13,192 bases of DNA from Verrucomicrobia bacterium UBA3750 (GTDB lineage Bacteria; Verrucomicrobiota; Kiritimatiellia; RFP12; UBA1067). Shown here piece after piece: positions 6,624 through 13,192 of this stretch (within the stretch, counting starts at the first letter, position 1; every line of letters begins with the position of its first letter). The notes under the pieces are model-generated. The model saw only the letters and a list, made by a program, of their open reading frames with translations, searched no databases and was not told the origin of the DNA. The DNA is taken from contig DFGM01000128.1 of the NCBI GenBank assembly GCA_002371755.1, positions 378 to 13,569 on the forward strand, written 5' to 3'. A program made the translations under genes and the position numbers.

Positions 6624-7141
6624 TGCGGATAGTACAGGGCGACATCACGAAACTCACTGTTGATGCAATCGTCAACGCCGCGAATCAGGCAATGCTGGGC
6701 GGCGGAGGCGTTGACGGCGCAATCCATCGCGCTGCGGGCAAGGAACTGCTCGATGCCTGCCTCAAGGTTCCGGAGGTTCGTCCGGGCGTGAGATGTCCGA
6801 CTGGCGAGGCGCGAATCACATCTGGATTCAAGTTGCCGGCAAAGTTCGTGATACACACGGTCGGGCCGGTGTACAGGGACGGCGAACATGCAGAGCCGGA
6901 GAAGCTTGCGAACTGCTACCGCAACTCGCTCGCCCTCGCCGCCGAGAACGGTTGTCGAAGCGTAGCGTTCCCGTGCATATCGACTGGAGTGTATGGCTAC
7001 CCCGTCAAGGACGCAGCTGAAATCGCCGTGCGCGAAACAAACTCGTTCCTCAAAAACCACAATATCGATGTCGTATTCTGTTGTTTCTCGGAATACGATG
7101 CAAGAATTTACGAAGACTTGTTGAATGGGAAAGACAAATGA
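6620..7141 (+). CDS. Macro-domain protein, probable O-acetyl-ADP-ribose deacetylase (YmdB type)
   Basis: 173 residues, full length for the family. VDAIVNAANQAMLGGGGVDG (residues 14-33) is the ADP-ribose loop of YmdB/MacroD-type enzymes, with Asn22 and Asp32 at the catalytic positions. GVRCPTGEARITSG, KFVIHTVGP and ISTGVYGYP follow in canonical order, the last being the second ligand loop. Such enzymes hydrolyse O-acetyl-ADP-ribose or remove ADP-ribose from acidic residues in the cytoplasm. AAGGAGA lies about eight bases before the ATG at 6620, the best ribosome site of the row; a second ATG is the next codon. It overlaps the preceding gene (ATGA) and the following stump (ATGA), so it is translationally coupled on both sides. 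Confidence 0.93.
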   Translation: MMRIVQGDITKLTVDAIVNAANQAMLGGGGVDGAIHRAAGKELLDACLKVPEVRPGVRCPTGEARITSGFKLPAKFVIHTVGPVYRDGEHAEPEKLANCYRNSLALAAENGCRSVAFPCISTGVYGYPVKDAAEIAVRETNSFLKNHNIDVVFCCFSEYDARIYEDLLNGKDK

Positions 7142-7153
7142 ACATAATCATCA

Positions 7154-7184
7154 TGCAAGGTTCGCCTATACTGCAAGGTTCGCC
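7154..7184 (+). repeat. 13-bp direct repeat with 18-bp period
   Basis: TGCAAGGTTCGCC occurs at 7154-7166 and again at 7172-7184. It adds six residues to the nucleotide-binding turn of the flavoprotein stump without breaking frame. Slippage or a small templated insertion would explain it. Confidence 0.75.
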
Positions 7185-7194
7185 CAGGGCGAAC
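7178..7194. repeat. 17-bp perfect palindrome
   Basis: GTTCGCCC and GGGCGAAC flank a single A (7186). The left arm overlaps the second direct-repeat copy, so the first copy (7160-7166) could also pair with the right arm in mRNA, giving two alternative hairpins. A similar TTCGCC ... GGCGAA pair occurs in the leader at 12468-12496. Confidence 0.7.
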
Positions 7195-7238
7195 GGCAGC
7201 ACGGCATGGATGGCCGAGGAGTTCCATAAGGCCGCCGC

Positions 7239-8072
7239 ATGAAACACGGTCTTGTACTTGAAGGCGGGGCGATGCGCGGGCTGTTCACCGCAGGAGTCCT
7301 TGACGTGTTGATGGAACGCGGGGTGAAGTTCGACGGTGGAATCGGCGTGTCGGCCGGCGCATGCTTCGGATGCAACTACAAGTCGAGACAGATCGGCCGC
7401 GTCATACGCTACAACAAGCGCTTCGCCAGCGATCCGCGTTATTGCTCGTGGACTTCACTCTTCAAGACCGGCAACCTGTTCAATGCGGATTTCTGCTATC
7501 GGGAACTGCCAATGGAACTTGATGTATTCGATACCGCGGCATACGAAGCGAATCCGATGGAGTTCCATATCGTCGCAACAGACTGCGTGACAGGCAAGGC
7601 CGTGTACACGCGTCTCGACAAGGTTGACGAGACTGCGTTCAGGTGGATTCAAGCATCCGCCTCGATGCCGCTTGTCTCCCGTCCTGTTGAAATCGACGGC
7701 AGAAGTTATCTCGATGGCGGTCTTTCGGACGGCATCCCTCTTCGCTATTTCGAGTCGATTGGATACGGACGCAATCTTGTCATAACTACACGTCCGCACG
7801 GCTACCGCAAGTTCCCGAAGAAGCGGATGTGCCTTTTCAAGCCGCTCCTGAAGCGGCATCCAGCAATATACCAAGCCTTGAAGTCTCGCCATATATGGTA
7901 CAACGAGACGCTCGAGTACATCGACAGTCGAGTAGCCGCAGGAGCTGCAATACTTGTCGCGCCAAAAGAACCGTTGCCGATATCACGCGTCTGCCATGAT
8001 CCCGATGTGATGCAACTAGTGTATGACATAGGCCGGCGTGCGGGCGAGGCGTGCAATATCGACTGGCAATGA
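7239..8072 (+). CDS. Patatin-like phospholipase / serine hydrolase (RssA-YjjU type)
   Basis: 277 residues. It opens with LVLEGGAMRGLFTAGVLD, where GGAMRG (9-14) is the oxyanion loop, followed by GVSAG with the nucleophile Ser38 in a GxSxG motif, and later YLDGGLSDGIP with Asp159 of the DG dyad. This is the complete Ser-Asp patatin core, which hydrolyses lipid acyl esters; the bacterial YjjU/RssA group has no settled substrate. No signal peptide or membrane helix is seen, so it is cytoplasmic or peripheral at the membrane. It starts inside the flavoprotein stump's stop (ATGA) and its TGA overlaps the next start (ATGA at 8069). The C-terminal extra domain of some YjjU proteins is absent. Confidence 0.92.
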   Translation: MKHGLVLEGGAMRGLFTAGVLDVLMERGVKFDGGIGVSAGACFGCNYKSRQIGRVIRYNKRFASDPRYCSWTSLFKTGNLFNADFCYRELPMELDVFDTAAYEANPMEFHIVATDCVTGKAVYTRLDKVDETAFRWIQASASMPLVSRPVEIDGRSYLDGGLSDGIPLRYFESIGYGRNLVITTRPHGYRKFPKKRMCLFKPLLKRHPAIYQALKSRHIWYNETLEYIDSRVAAGAAILVAPKEPLPISRVCHDPDVMQLVYDIGRRAGEACNIDWQ

Positions 8073-8281
8073 TCTGCACAGGCGACAACATAATTGACGG
8101 CGTTCCCGTCACCGTCATTCGCAAGCGGGTGAAGGACATCGGCATCCGTGTCAAGAGCAATAGCACGGTGACACTGGCAGTGCGCGAACGCACCCCGTGC
8201 TTCAAGCCTCTCATGGACGAATGGCTCCCTGGGTGGCGCGAACGCCGCAAGGCACTCAACGGGAAAGTCCCTGCGAAGTAA
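8069..8281 (+). pseudogene. N-terminal stump resembling a YgjP-type (DUF45) metallopeptidase
   Basis: 70 residues, starting at ATG 8069 inside the patatin stop (ATGA) and ending TAA at 8279-8281, two bases before the DUF4186 start. The segment VPVTVIRKRVKDIGIRVKSN followed by 'STVTLAVRERTP' matches the first beta-hairpin of YgjP-like SprT/M48-related zinc peptidases ('vRsdRkk..rvkv..dG.v.v..P'). The expected later half with HExxH and the third ligand is missing, in a family of about 230 residues. Zinc peptidase activity is therefore ruled out. It may be a decayed gene kept for coupling, or a short new protein. The family match is from pattern memory only. Confidence 0.5.
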
Positions 8282-8283
8282 CT

Positions 8284-8652
8284 ATGCGAGACTACTCCCA
8301 GGCATTCGCCCGGCTTGGACGCTCCAAGTTCCGCAGCCGATTTAGACTGACGGACGACGACCGCAAATACATCGAGCGCGTCGGAATGGGAACAATCCGA
8401 TACCACTGCGAGGATTTCATACGTATACGCCTCGCGCCCGCCAATCCGCCCAACGATGGCAAGCAGACTCCGATGCGCGGACACCCTGTGTTCAAGGCGC
8501 AGCACGCATGCGCCTGCTGTTGCCGCGGTTGCCTCGAGAAGTGGTGGAAGGTTCCGCGTGGCATCCCCATCCCCTCCAACCGCCAGCGCGGCATGGTCGA
8601 TTTCCTTATGGCTTGGATTGAAAGGCAGTTGTCTAGGGAAGTTCCGCTGTGA
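8284..8652 (+). CDS. DUF4186 family protein
   Basis: 122 residues. The sequence follows the DUF4186 plan: a start 'FARLGRSKFRSRF', then the signature HCEDFIRIRLAPANPPNDGK, QTPMRGHPVFKAQHA, a Cys-rich CCCRGCLEKWW, and a final amphipathic helix. The function of this family is unknown; His and Cys residues in the ACACCCRGC region suggest a metal site. The start at 8284 gives the usual N-terminus; longer in-frame extensions into the preceding gene are unlikely. It is the last gene of the coupled row. Its 3' end overlaps the 3' end of the convergent C10 peptidase gene by 20 bases. Confidence 0.9.
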   Translation: MRDYSQAFARLGRSKFRSRFRLTDDDRKYIERVGMGTIRYHCEDFIRIRLAPANPPNDGKQTPMRGHPVFKAQHACACCCRGCLEKWWKVPRGIPIPSNRQRGMVDFLMAWIERQLSREVPL

Positions 8653-11600
8653 TATGGAAGAACCGCAGGTCTTTGCAACCTTCGGCAGAAAGATCCTCGA
8701 CGTTTGTGACATCCACCGGCGTTTCGTCGGGATTGAGCGATTTGCGGCCCCAAATGCGGTACTGGCGGTTTGTCTTTGCGCCATTCGCAATCGAAACCTT
8801 CGGTACTCCGTCCTCGAATGCTATGTCAGCGACAAGATCGTCGTTCTCGTCCGTCGGGTCAAGCCCCGCCACATAGCACTCCCACACGCTACGCCCGTTT
8901 GCCGCCTTTGCGAGAAGCTGTTCGCGCGATAACGTCTTGCCAGGGCGATACTTGGCGAACCAGCATTCCGGCACGACGGTGCCGCCATCCTCGACCGCGA
9001 CTCCCGCGGGCGATTCGTCGAAACCAAAAAGCGTCGCCGCATACGCCGCTATCGCCGCATCTGGCAAAGCCGTGCAATACATACGGAAATCGTCCACCGC
9101 CTCGCCCGCGCCATTGACTAAGCCGACGTAGTTTGCGCCGCCGTAGACGCCGAACATCTTAAAGCCGAAGTCCGGAATGCCAATCATAGTGAACTCGGCA
9201 GCCTTTAGTCCATCGACATGCAACTCGGCATTCACTCCGTTGCCGCGTATTGCGTATGCATGGAACTTTTTCGTGGCGCCAGGGACGTTAGCCGTTATCT
9301 CGCCACGTTTCGTCCAATTTGTCCAATGCGCCAGCTTGACCGTATTCTCGTCACCGTCAAGGAGCGCGAAGCCGCATCTCGATGTCGTGCCAACGGCAAA
9401 GACAACGCCGTTTTTTACGTCAGATGTCTTGGCTATCATTAGAACGGTCCATTCATTAGACATGTTCAGGTTCCAATTCCCCCAAGGGCCGTCAGACGCT
9501 TTGTTGTTGATTGAACGGCCAAGGGGAGAATCTTCGTACGTGACATTCTCACTGGAGACGTAGAGCCCGAAATCTCCGATTCCCGAATTCGAGGTGTCGA
9601 AGTTGTCAAAAGTATACGCCGCGACGGGCCTGTCGTCCGCCAAGGTCGTTATCTTGCGCCACCTGTCGAGCTGCGCGACTGCTTTCGGTTCGTCGAATCT
9701 GAGCGACAGGTCGCGGTAGACGGCGTCACCGTTCGAATTGCTCGCTTCCAGTGTAAGCATCATGCGCTGGCGACGCGGTGCTTTCGACGTATTCATCTTT
9801 ACGAGAAACTCACCCGATGCCCCCTTCTCCACCATGACGTCGTCATCGCCCATATATGTCAAATGGCTCGGATATGCTTTGAGGTCTGTAACGGACTCCG
9901 AACATTTTACGCGCAGCGTATCAAATTCGCCCATCTTCAGTTCACGGTAAAATTCCTCGTCAAGTTCCATGCCGTCGCATCCACGGACCGAGTGTATCCG
10001 CGGCTCGTCGCATACGGCGTATGTTCGGCTCTTCCATTCTCCTTGCGGAACGACCGGCACGGAGATATTGTAGATTTTGGGCGCGTAAAAGCGCATTCTG
10101 TAGTCTTCGCCGGTATAGTTGGAGTTGTTGTGACCGAACTTTATCCTGACGCTGCCCGACTTGCCTCTGAAATCATACAGCGACAAAGTAACGAACTGCC
10201 TGTTGACGCGCACCTGGCGGTTCGTAGTGCTCCAGAATACGGTTTCCTCGCCCGAGTCATCCACGAATATGGCCGAAATGCAGTCGTACCATTCGTCGCT
10301 GTCGCCATAATATCCGTGAACGGTCCAAGAGAACTCCAGCTTGGAATTTGCCGTTATCCTGCCAGGCAACGCCAGCCCGAATCCGCCAGACCATCCATCG
10401 CACAGGATAGTAGTATCGCCCACGGCAGAACTGGATATGCTCCACGCCGCATCGCCTTTTGCATAGACAAGGTCGATTGTTTTGCGCTCCGTGATTTCCA
10501 TCGCTGCAGGCAACCGCGCCGTCCCTGAGATGCGGGTGCGTTCAACATCCGATTCCAAGCCGTACCCATCTGCAAATACGGGCGTTACCGACACGCCAAT
10601 CTCCATTCCGCTTTCGAATCCGCCCAGAACGCATGAACGCGCATCCGCCACGGTTCGCTTTGACTGGATTGCAATTGGCAGCAGGACATCCGAGCAGCTA
10701 AAATCGTCGAAGCACACGCTTCCACCGCCCCAATCGCAGGTTATCCTGAAGCGCACGGTTTCGCCTGCATGATTGCCGAGGAATATCTTGTGCTCCACCC
10801 ACGATGTTGAATACATGCCTCTGTTCAACAGGGGGACCGATACCGTTTGCCAATCTCCGCCTTCAAACGATGCCTGTATTTCGACTTTGCGCTCATCGCC
10901 AACGTCTGAACTCAATACGCGGTATGAAAGAATGCTGGAGCCCGTCAGCTTTCTTTCTCCCGGCAATTCGCAGTTGCCGCTGCACCATGCCGAGATTATA
11001 AGAAAGTCGTTGCCGTTGCCGGTGTCCGCCGCTTGGTTCGTCACATACAGTTTGTCCGGGTCGGAAGATACCACGCCTTCGCCAGAGAAGTCGCATGTTT
11101 CGTCTTGTACATCCGTGTATGAATACGCACGCACATCGAAACCGGTGATGGCGTCTTTGTGGAAATCAGGGACGTGCCACTTCACTTCTACTTCGCCGTC
11201 GCACACTTTGGGCAACGTCTCCAGCTGCGCCATCTTCTTGGGACGGAAGCCCGGGAAGGCTCCGCCAACCGAAGAAGTTTCTGTAAACAGCTCGAACCAA
11301 CCGTCGTTCGAGCCACCCCATCCGTAGTTGAGGTATAGATAATATGTTCCGGAGTTGTTGTCGTACGCCAGGCCGTGTCCGATGACGGAATGACCCGGCA
11401 CCCCGACATGGACCGGCACGCCAAGTTCCAAGTCGGACTTAATTTTCTCGATTGCCTCCAGATTCTCTTTTTCGAGATCGTAGAGTTCCCACGCCTCGTA
11501 CCAATCTGTCGAAGTATCTTTTGTGTTCCAGAAATTCGCGCCGGAGCCATCTTTGCCGAAATTCATCTTGGTTATCAGGTCCACCCACGACATGAAACGC

Positions 11601-12436
11601 GCCACCGCAAACCGTTCGCTCTCCGTCTTTCTTCCGCGCACATCGTCCCAATAGTCTTCGTACGCGTCAAGCATCGCATCCCACGCGAACGGGTTGTGCC
11701 CGTCGAATCGCACCACGACATTCGTGTCGGCATAAGGCCCGTCGGGAACATCCGGCTTGCCGTCGGTATCAAGAGTATGATTCCAAGTGTCCTGCCTTCC
11801 GGTCCTCCAAGGCCATTTGAAATGCGCAATCTGCTGCGCCGTGGCAGTGGCGACGCAGCCGCACGGGCAACGCCCGCGGTAAACGCCTCCATCGTCAGAA
11901 TCGTGCTTCGGGCAGAAATCGTTCCAGGGTTGCCATTGGTTCCAATGGAGCGACATGAACGGCGCGATTATGATTGCCGAATCCGGCACATTTGCCGAAT
12001 TGGCGCCCAAAAGACGCATTTGCGCCGGCCACGAGCCGTCTCTTCGGCCAATCAGGCGCACCCATCTATCCGCCCTTTCGCCGCCTTCGGCTTCGCGTTT
12101 GGCGACGTTCGCGTCCGAGAAAGCCAGCATGTCGCAAAATGCTGAACCTTCTTCGGGCTCGAGATATTCGTTGGCAGAGAAAGAAATTACCGGCCCGCTC
12201 AGGTCGGAACCGGAAAAAACTATGTAGCCCGCGGGCGACAGAATCGCAATGCGAAGCGCACCGCGCTTGGTGATCGAATCGACTGAAAGTCCCCTCATCG
12301 TCAACTGCGCAACGCTGTTTTGCTCGAGCCAGCGATTCGCCGCATCTGCGACGGTGCCGTCGTCAAGCCACTCGCCGGATGCACGCAATGCCGCTATTGC
12401 ACATATCGCAATCGTCGCTTTTTTTATCATGTCCAT
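8633..12436 (-). CDS. Large secreted C10-family cysteine peptidase with jelly-roll and LamG-like modules
   Basis: 1267 residues from the ATG at 12436 (a second ATG two codons on), chosen because the signal peptide (MDMIKKATIAICAIAALRAS) starts there; the open frame upstream lacks such features. Residues about 23-140 resemble the Spi-type propeptide. Residues about 150-390 are the streptopain-type peptidase: CGCVATATAQQIAHFKWP with nucleophile Cys194, SVIGHGLAYD with His354, and LNYGWGGSNDGWF with Asn370/Trp373. Two jelly-roll regions follow at about 497-584 and 656-796 (the first with CDWGGGSVCFDDF), then a LamG-like sandwich at about 937-1136 (PVAAYTF ... ELHVDG ... VDDFRMYCTALPDAAI). The tail (about 1154-1267) has SVWECYVAGLDPTD and ends RFFHITAELP, which I recall as a recurrent C-terminus in Kiritimatiellota secreted proteins. 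Streptopain itself is about 400 residues, so the C-terminal modules are extra and probably bind glycans or the cell surface. It is a stand-alone transcription unit. Confidence 0.9.
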   Translation of the reverse strand: MDMIKKATIAICAIAALRASGEWLDDGTVADAANRWLEQNSVAQLTMRGLSVDSITKRGALRIAILSPAGYIVFSGSDLSGPVISFSANEYLEPEEGSAFCDMLAFSDANVAKREAEGGERADRWVRLIGRRDGSWPAQMRLLGANSANVPDSAIIIAPFMSLHWNQWQPWNDFCPKHDSDDGGVYRGRCPCGCVATATAQQIAHFKWPWRTGRQDTWNHTLDTDGKPDVPDGPYADTNVVVRFDGHNPFAWDAMLDAYEDYWDDVRGRKTESERFAVARFMSWVDLITKMNFGKDGSGANFWNTKDTSTDWYEAWELYDLEKENLEAIEKIKSDLELGVPVHVGVPGHSVIGHGLAYDNNSGTYYLYLNYGWGGSNDGWFELFTETSSVGGAFPGFRPKKMAQLETLPKVCDGEVEVKWHVPDFHKDAITGFDVRAYSYTDVQDETCDFSGEGVVSSDPDKLYVTNQAADTGNGNDFLIISAWCSGNCELPGERKLTGSSILSYRVLSSDVGDERKVEIQASFEGGDWQTVSVPLLNRGMYSTSWVEHKIFLGNHAGETVRFRITCDWGGGSVCFDDFSCSDVLLPIAIQSKRTVADARSCVLGGFESGMEIGVSVTPVFADGYGLESDVERTRISGTARLPAAMEITERKTIDLVYAKGDAAWSISSSAVGDTTILCDGWSGGFGLALPGRITANSKLEFSWTVHGYYGDSDEWYDCISAIFVDDSGEETVFWSTTNRQVRVNRQFVTLSLYDFRGKSGSVRIKFGHNNSNYTGEDYRMRFYAPKIYNISVPVVPQGEWKSRTYAVCDEPRIHSVRGCDGMELDEEFYRELKMGEFDTLRVKCSESVTDLKAYPSHLTYMGDDDVMVEKGASGEFLVKMNTSKAPRRQRMMLTLEASNSNGDAVYRDLSLRFDEPKAVAQLDRWRKITTLADDRPVAAYTFDNFDTSNSGIGDFGLYVSSENVTYEDSPLGRSINNKASDGPWGNWNLNMSNEWTVLMIAKTSDVKNGVVFAVGTTSRCGFALLDGDENTVKLAHWTNWTKRGEITANVPGATKKFHAYAIRGNGVNAELHVDGLKAAEFTMIGIPDFGFKMFGVYGGANYVGLVNGAGEAVDDFRMYCTALPDAAIAAYAATLFGFDESPAGVAVEDGGTVVPECWFAKYRPGKTLSREQLLAKAANGRSVWECYVAGLDPTDENDDLVADIAFEDGVPKVSIANGAKTNRQYRIWGRKSLNPDETPVDVTNVEDLSAEGCKDLRFFHITAELP

Positions 12437-12467
12437 TGTTTGTTTGCGGGTGTTCCCTGCGCGCAGT

Positions 12468-12496
12468 TTCGCCGAGCGAAGGCTAGCCGGGGCGAA
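12468..12496. repeat. Inverted repeat with inner palindrome in the peptidase leader
   Basis: TTCGCC (12468-12473) and GGCGAA (12491-12496) flank the 8-bp palindrome GGCTAGCC (12481-12488). It lies in the 5' leader of the C10 peptidase, about 30-60 bases before the ATG. The arms echo the palindrome at 7178-7194, so both could be traces of one dispersed repeat, or the leader could fold and affect translation. Confidence 0.45.
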
Positions 12497-12608
12497 CCAG
12501 GTTCCGCCATCTTCTCCTGCCTTCGCGCAGATTTGCCCCAAGCGCCGGGAGCATTTCGTCTCTTGCAAGAAAACAATAACAAACCTTCCAAGGGTTGAAG
12601 TTGCCCAT

Positions 12609-12638
12609 ATCTTACCATATTATGCCCCTCACGGTCAA
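12609..12638 (-). promoter_or_regulatory. Promoter of the C10 peptidase gene
   Basis: TTGACC (12638-12633) and TAAGAT (12614-12609) are 18 bases apart, with TGG before the -10. Predicted start is about 12602, giving a leader of about 165 bases. No strong Shine-Dalgarno site precedes the ATG: AGGGA lies 18 bases upstream, which is too far. Confidence 0.6.
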
Positions 12639-12686
12639 TAGCGAGCAATGCGCATTTACCTTTCCGTCATGAGCTCGTTACACCTC

Positions 12687-12720
12687 GGCGTGGGGCGGGC
12701 ACCGTGTTTTGCCCAACGCC
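12687..12720. repeat. Stem-loop downstream of leuB
   Basis: Outer arms GGCGT/ACGCC (12687-12691, 12716-12720) and inner arms GGGCA/TGCCC (12697-12701, 12710-12714) form a bulged hairpin. It lies about 65 bases past the leuB stop and may mark the end of that transcript, but the T-rich side (ACTCTTTT) is on the plus strand, which is the wrong side for leuB. I see no gene or other signal in the rest of 12639-12784. Confidence 0.35.
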
Positions 12721-12784
12721 ACTCTTTTCGGCGCGATGCTTTTTCTGCGGGCTGGCCGTCCGATCTTTGTCGGCTGAATAAATC

Positions 12785-13192
12785 TCAAGCTTGGCGAACA
12801 GGACGTTTTGATCGACCTACGGCTATCGCAGCACTTACCGCGTCGCCCATATCGCATGTGAAGACCGCAGATGAAGTACTTGAGTCCGAAACTATGTCGA
12901 TGGTACGGACGCCTGATGCAAGTACATCCGCCACAGCGCGTTCGATGGCGGCCGCCTCGGCGGCAAGTCCGAACGCATGGCGCAGCATCATCGCCGCCGA
13001 AAGGATTGTCGCCAGCGGATTGGCGATCCCTTTCCCCGCGATGTCCGGCGCTGAACCGTGTATGGGTTCGTAGAGGCCTCCCCTGTCCACGCCAAGCGAC
13101 GCCGACGGCAGCATGCCAATTGAACCCGTGATTTGTGAAGCCTCGTCAGATAGGATGTCGCCAAACATGTTTTCCGTGAGGATCACGTCGAA
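12785..13192 (-). CDS. leuB: 3-isopropylmalate dehydrogenase, C-terminal part (partial, runs off right edge)
   Basis: The last 135 codons of LeuB, which oxidises and decarboxylates 3-isopropylmalate with NAD in leucine biosynthesis in the cytoplasm. Diagnostic segments are FDVILTENMFGDILSDEAS at the window edge, the 'GSIGMLPSASLG' loop, and GLYEPIHGSAPDIAGKGIAN, which carries the NAD-binding HGSAPDIAGKG motif distinguishing LeuB from isocitrate dehydrogenase. A helix with ANPLATILSAAMMLRHAFG and a divergent short tail ending in a stop at 12785 complete it. The active-site half lies outside the window. Other leucine genes would be expected further right; nothing links it to the secreted peptidase downstream. 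Confidence 0.95.
   Translation of the reverse strand, partial: FDVILTENMFGDILSDEASQITGSIGMLPSASLGVDRGGLYEPIHGSAPDIAGKGIANPLATILSAAMMLRHAFGLAAEAAAIERAVADVLASGVRTIDIVSDSSTSSAVFTCDMGDAVSAAIAVGRSKRPVRQA

Larger units (their letters stand above)
7138..7242 (+). pseudogene. N-terminal stump of a flavodoxin / NADPH-dependent FMN reductase-like protein
   Basis: A 34-residue frame starts at ATG 7138 (overlapping the macro gene stop as ATGA) and ends in TGA at 7240-7242, itself overlapping the patatin ATG at 7239. It reads MNIIIMQGSPILQGSPRAN, then GSTAWMAEEFHKAAA. 'INGSPRxNGxTxxLxxxF' is the FMN phosphate-binding start of this family of about 180 residues. Here the GSP turn is duplicated (13-base direct repeat with an 18-base period) and the rest is missing. 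A working flavoprotein is excluded. The frame is kept open and in register, so it may survive as a coupling peptide carrying ribosomes into the patatin gene, whose own upstream AAGG (7228-7231) lies inside it. Confidence 0.6.

Noticed and set aside
6620..8072. Macro-domain plus patatin as an antiviral (CBASS-like or ADP-ribosylation) defence system
   Set aside because: No cyclase, sensor or toxin partner is present; the patatin is of the RssA/YjjU type and the macro protein is an ordinary YmdB relative.
7837..8790. Minus-strand open frame of 317 codons
   Set aside because: Antisense to the patatin, YgjP-like stump and DUF4186 genes and overlaps the peptidase 3' end in another frame; no recognisable domain.
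11375..12145. Plus-strand open frame of 256 codons
   Set aside because: Antisense to the C10 peptidase catalytic domain, whose Cys and His motifs are unmistakable.
1..13192. CRISPR array, tRNA, rRNA or insertion sequence
   Set aside because: No regularly spaced repeats, cloverleaf, rRNA blocks or transposase motifs could be seen by reading both strands; a covariance-model scan was not possible here.

Overview
The window is about 57% GC and looks like a chromosomal piece from a Verrucomicrobia-type (PVC) bacterium, most likely a gut or rumen Kiritimatiellota lineage. This is inferred from the mix of very large secreted proteins (a C10 peptidase with jelly-roll and LamG modules), fused multi-domain pectin enzymes, few strong Shine-Dalgarno sites, and a C-terminal 'WECYVAGLDPTD ... 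RFFHITAELP' tail that I recall from secreted proteins of that phylum. No rRNA, tRNA, transposase, integrase or CRISPR array is visible.

Left edge (1-568): the 5' end of a minus-strand gene runs off the window behind a clear promoter. Upstream of it is a 26-codon gene stump with its own promoter, ribosome binding site and start. Its start resembles a CARF/ring-nuclease type CRISPR-accessory protein, but it stops almost at once. A two-tier hairpin precedes it. The rest appears non-coding.

Pectin region (569-4996, all minus): a secreted GH105-GH28 fusion (unsaturated galacturonyl hydrolase plus polygalacturonase) is translationally coupled (TGATG) to a small secreted protein upstream. Above these lies a secreted chimera of the N-terminal barrel of a GH3 glycosidase joined to the catalytic two thirds of a pectin methylesterase. 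De-esterification, chain cleavage and clearance of unsaturated ends form one pathway. Both transcription units carry the same GGGGGTAG box at identical distance from an extended -10, which suggests shared pectin-responsive control.

Central plus-strand unit (5199-8652): a secreted two-repeat protein of unknown function is followed by TSCPD-domain protein, macro-domain deacetylase, a 34-residue flavoprotein stump, patatin-like hydrolase, a 70-residue YgjP-like stump and a DUF4186 protein. Four successive junctions are 4-base ATGA overlaps. Two members are N-terminal remnants of larger families, kept open and in register.

Right part: a 1267-residue secreted C10 cysteine peptidase (8633-12436, minus) overlaps the DUF4186 gene tail-to-tail by 20 bases. 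The 3' end of leuB (leucine biosynthesis, minus) runs off the right edge.

Themes that cross the window: all six promoters I can draw share an extended -10 of the form TG(G/C)TAnnnT; some genes look leaderless; and there are at least four truncated or chimeric genes, so deletion has been active here (or the assembly needs checking).
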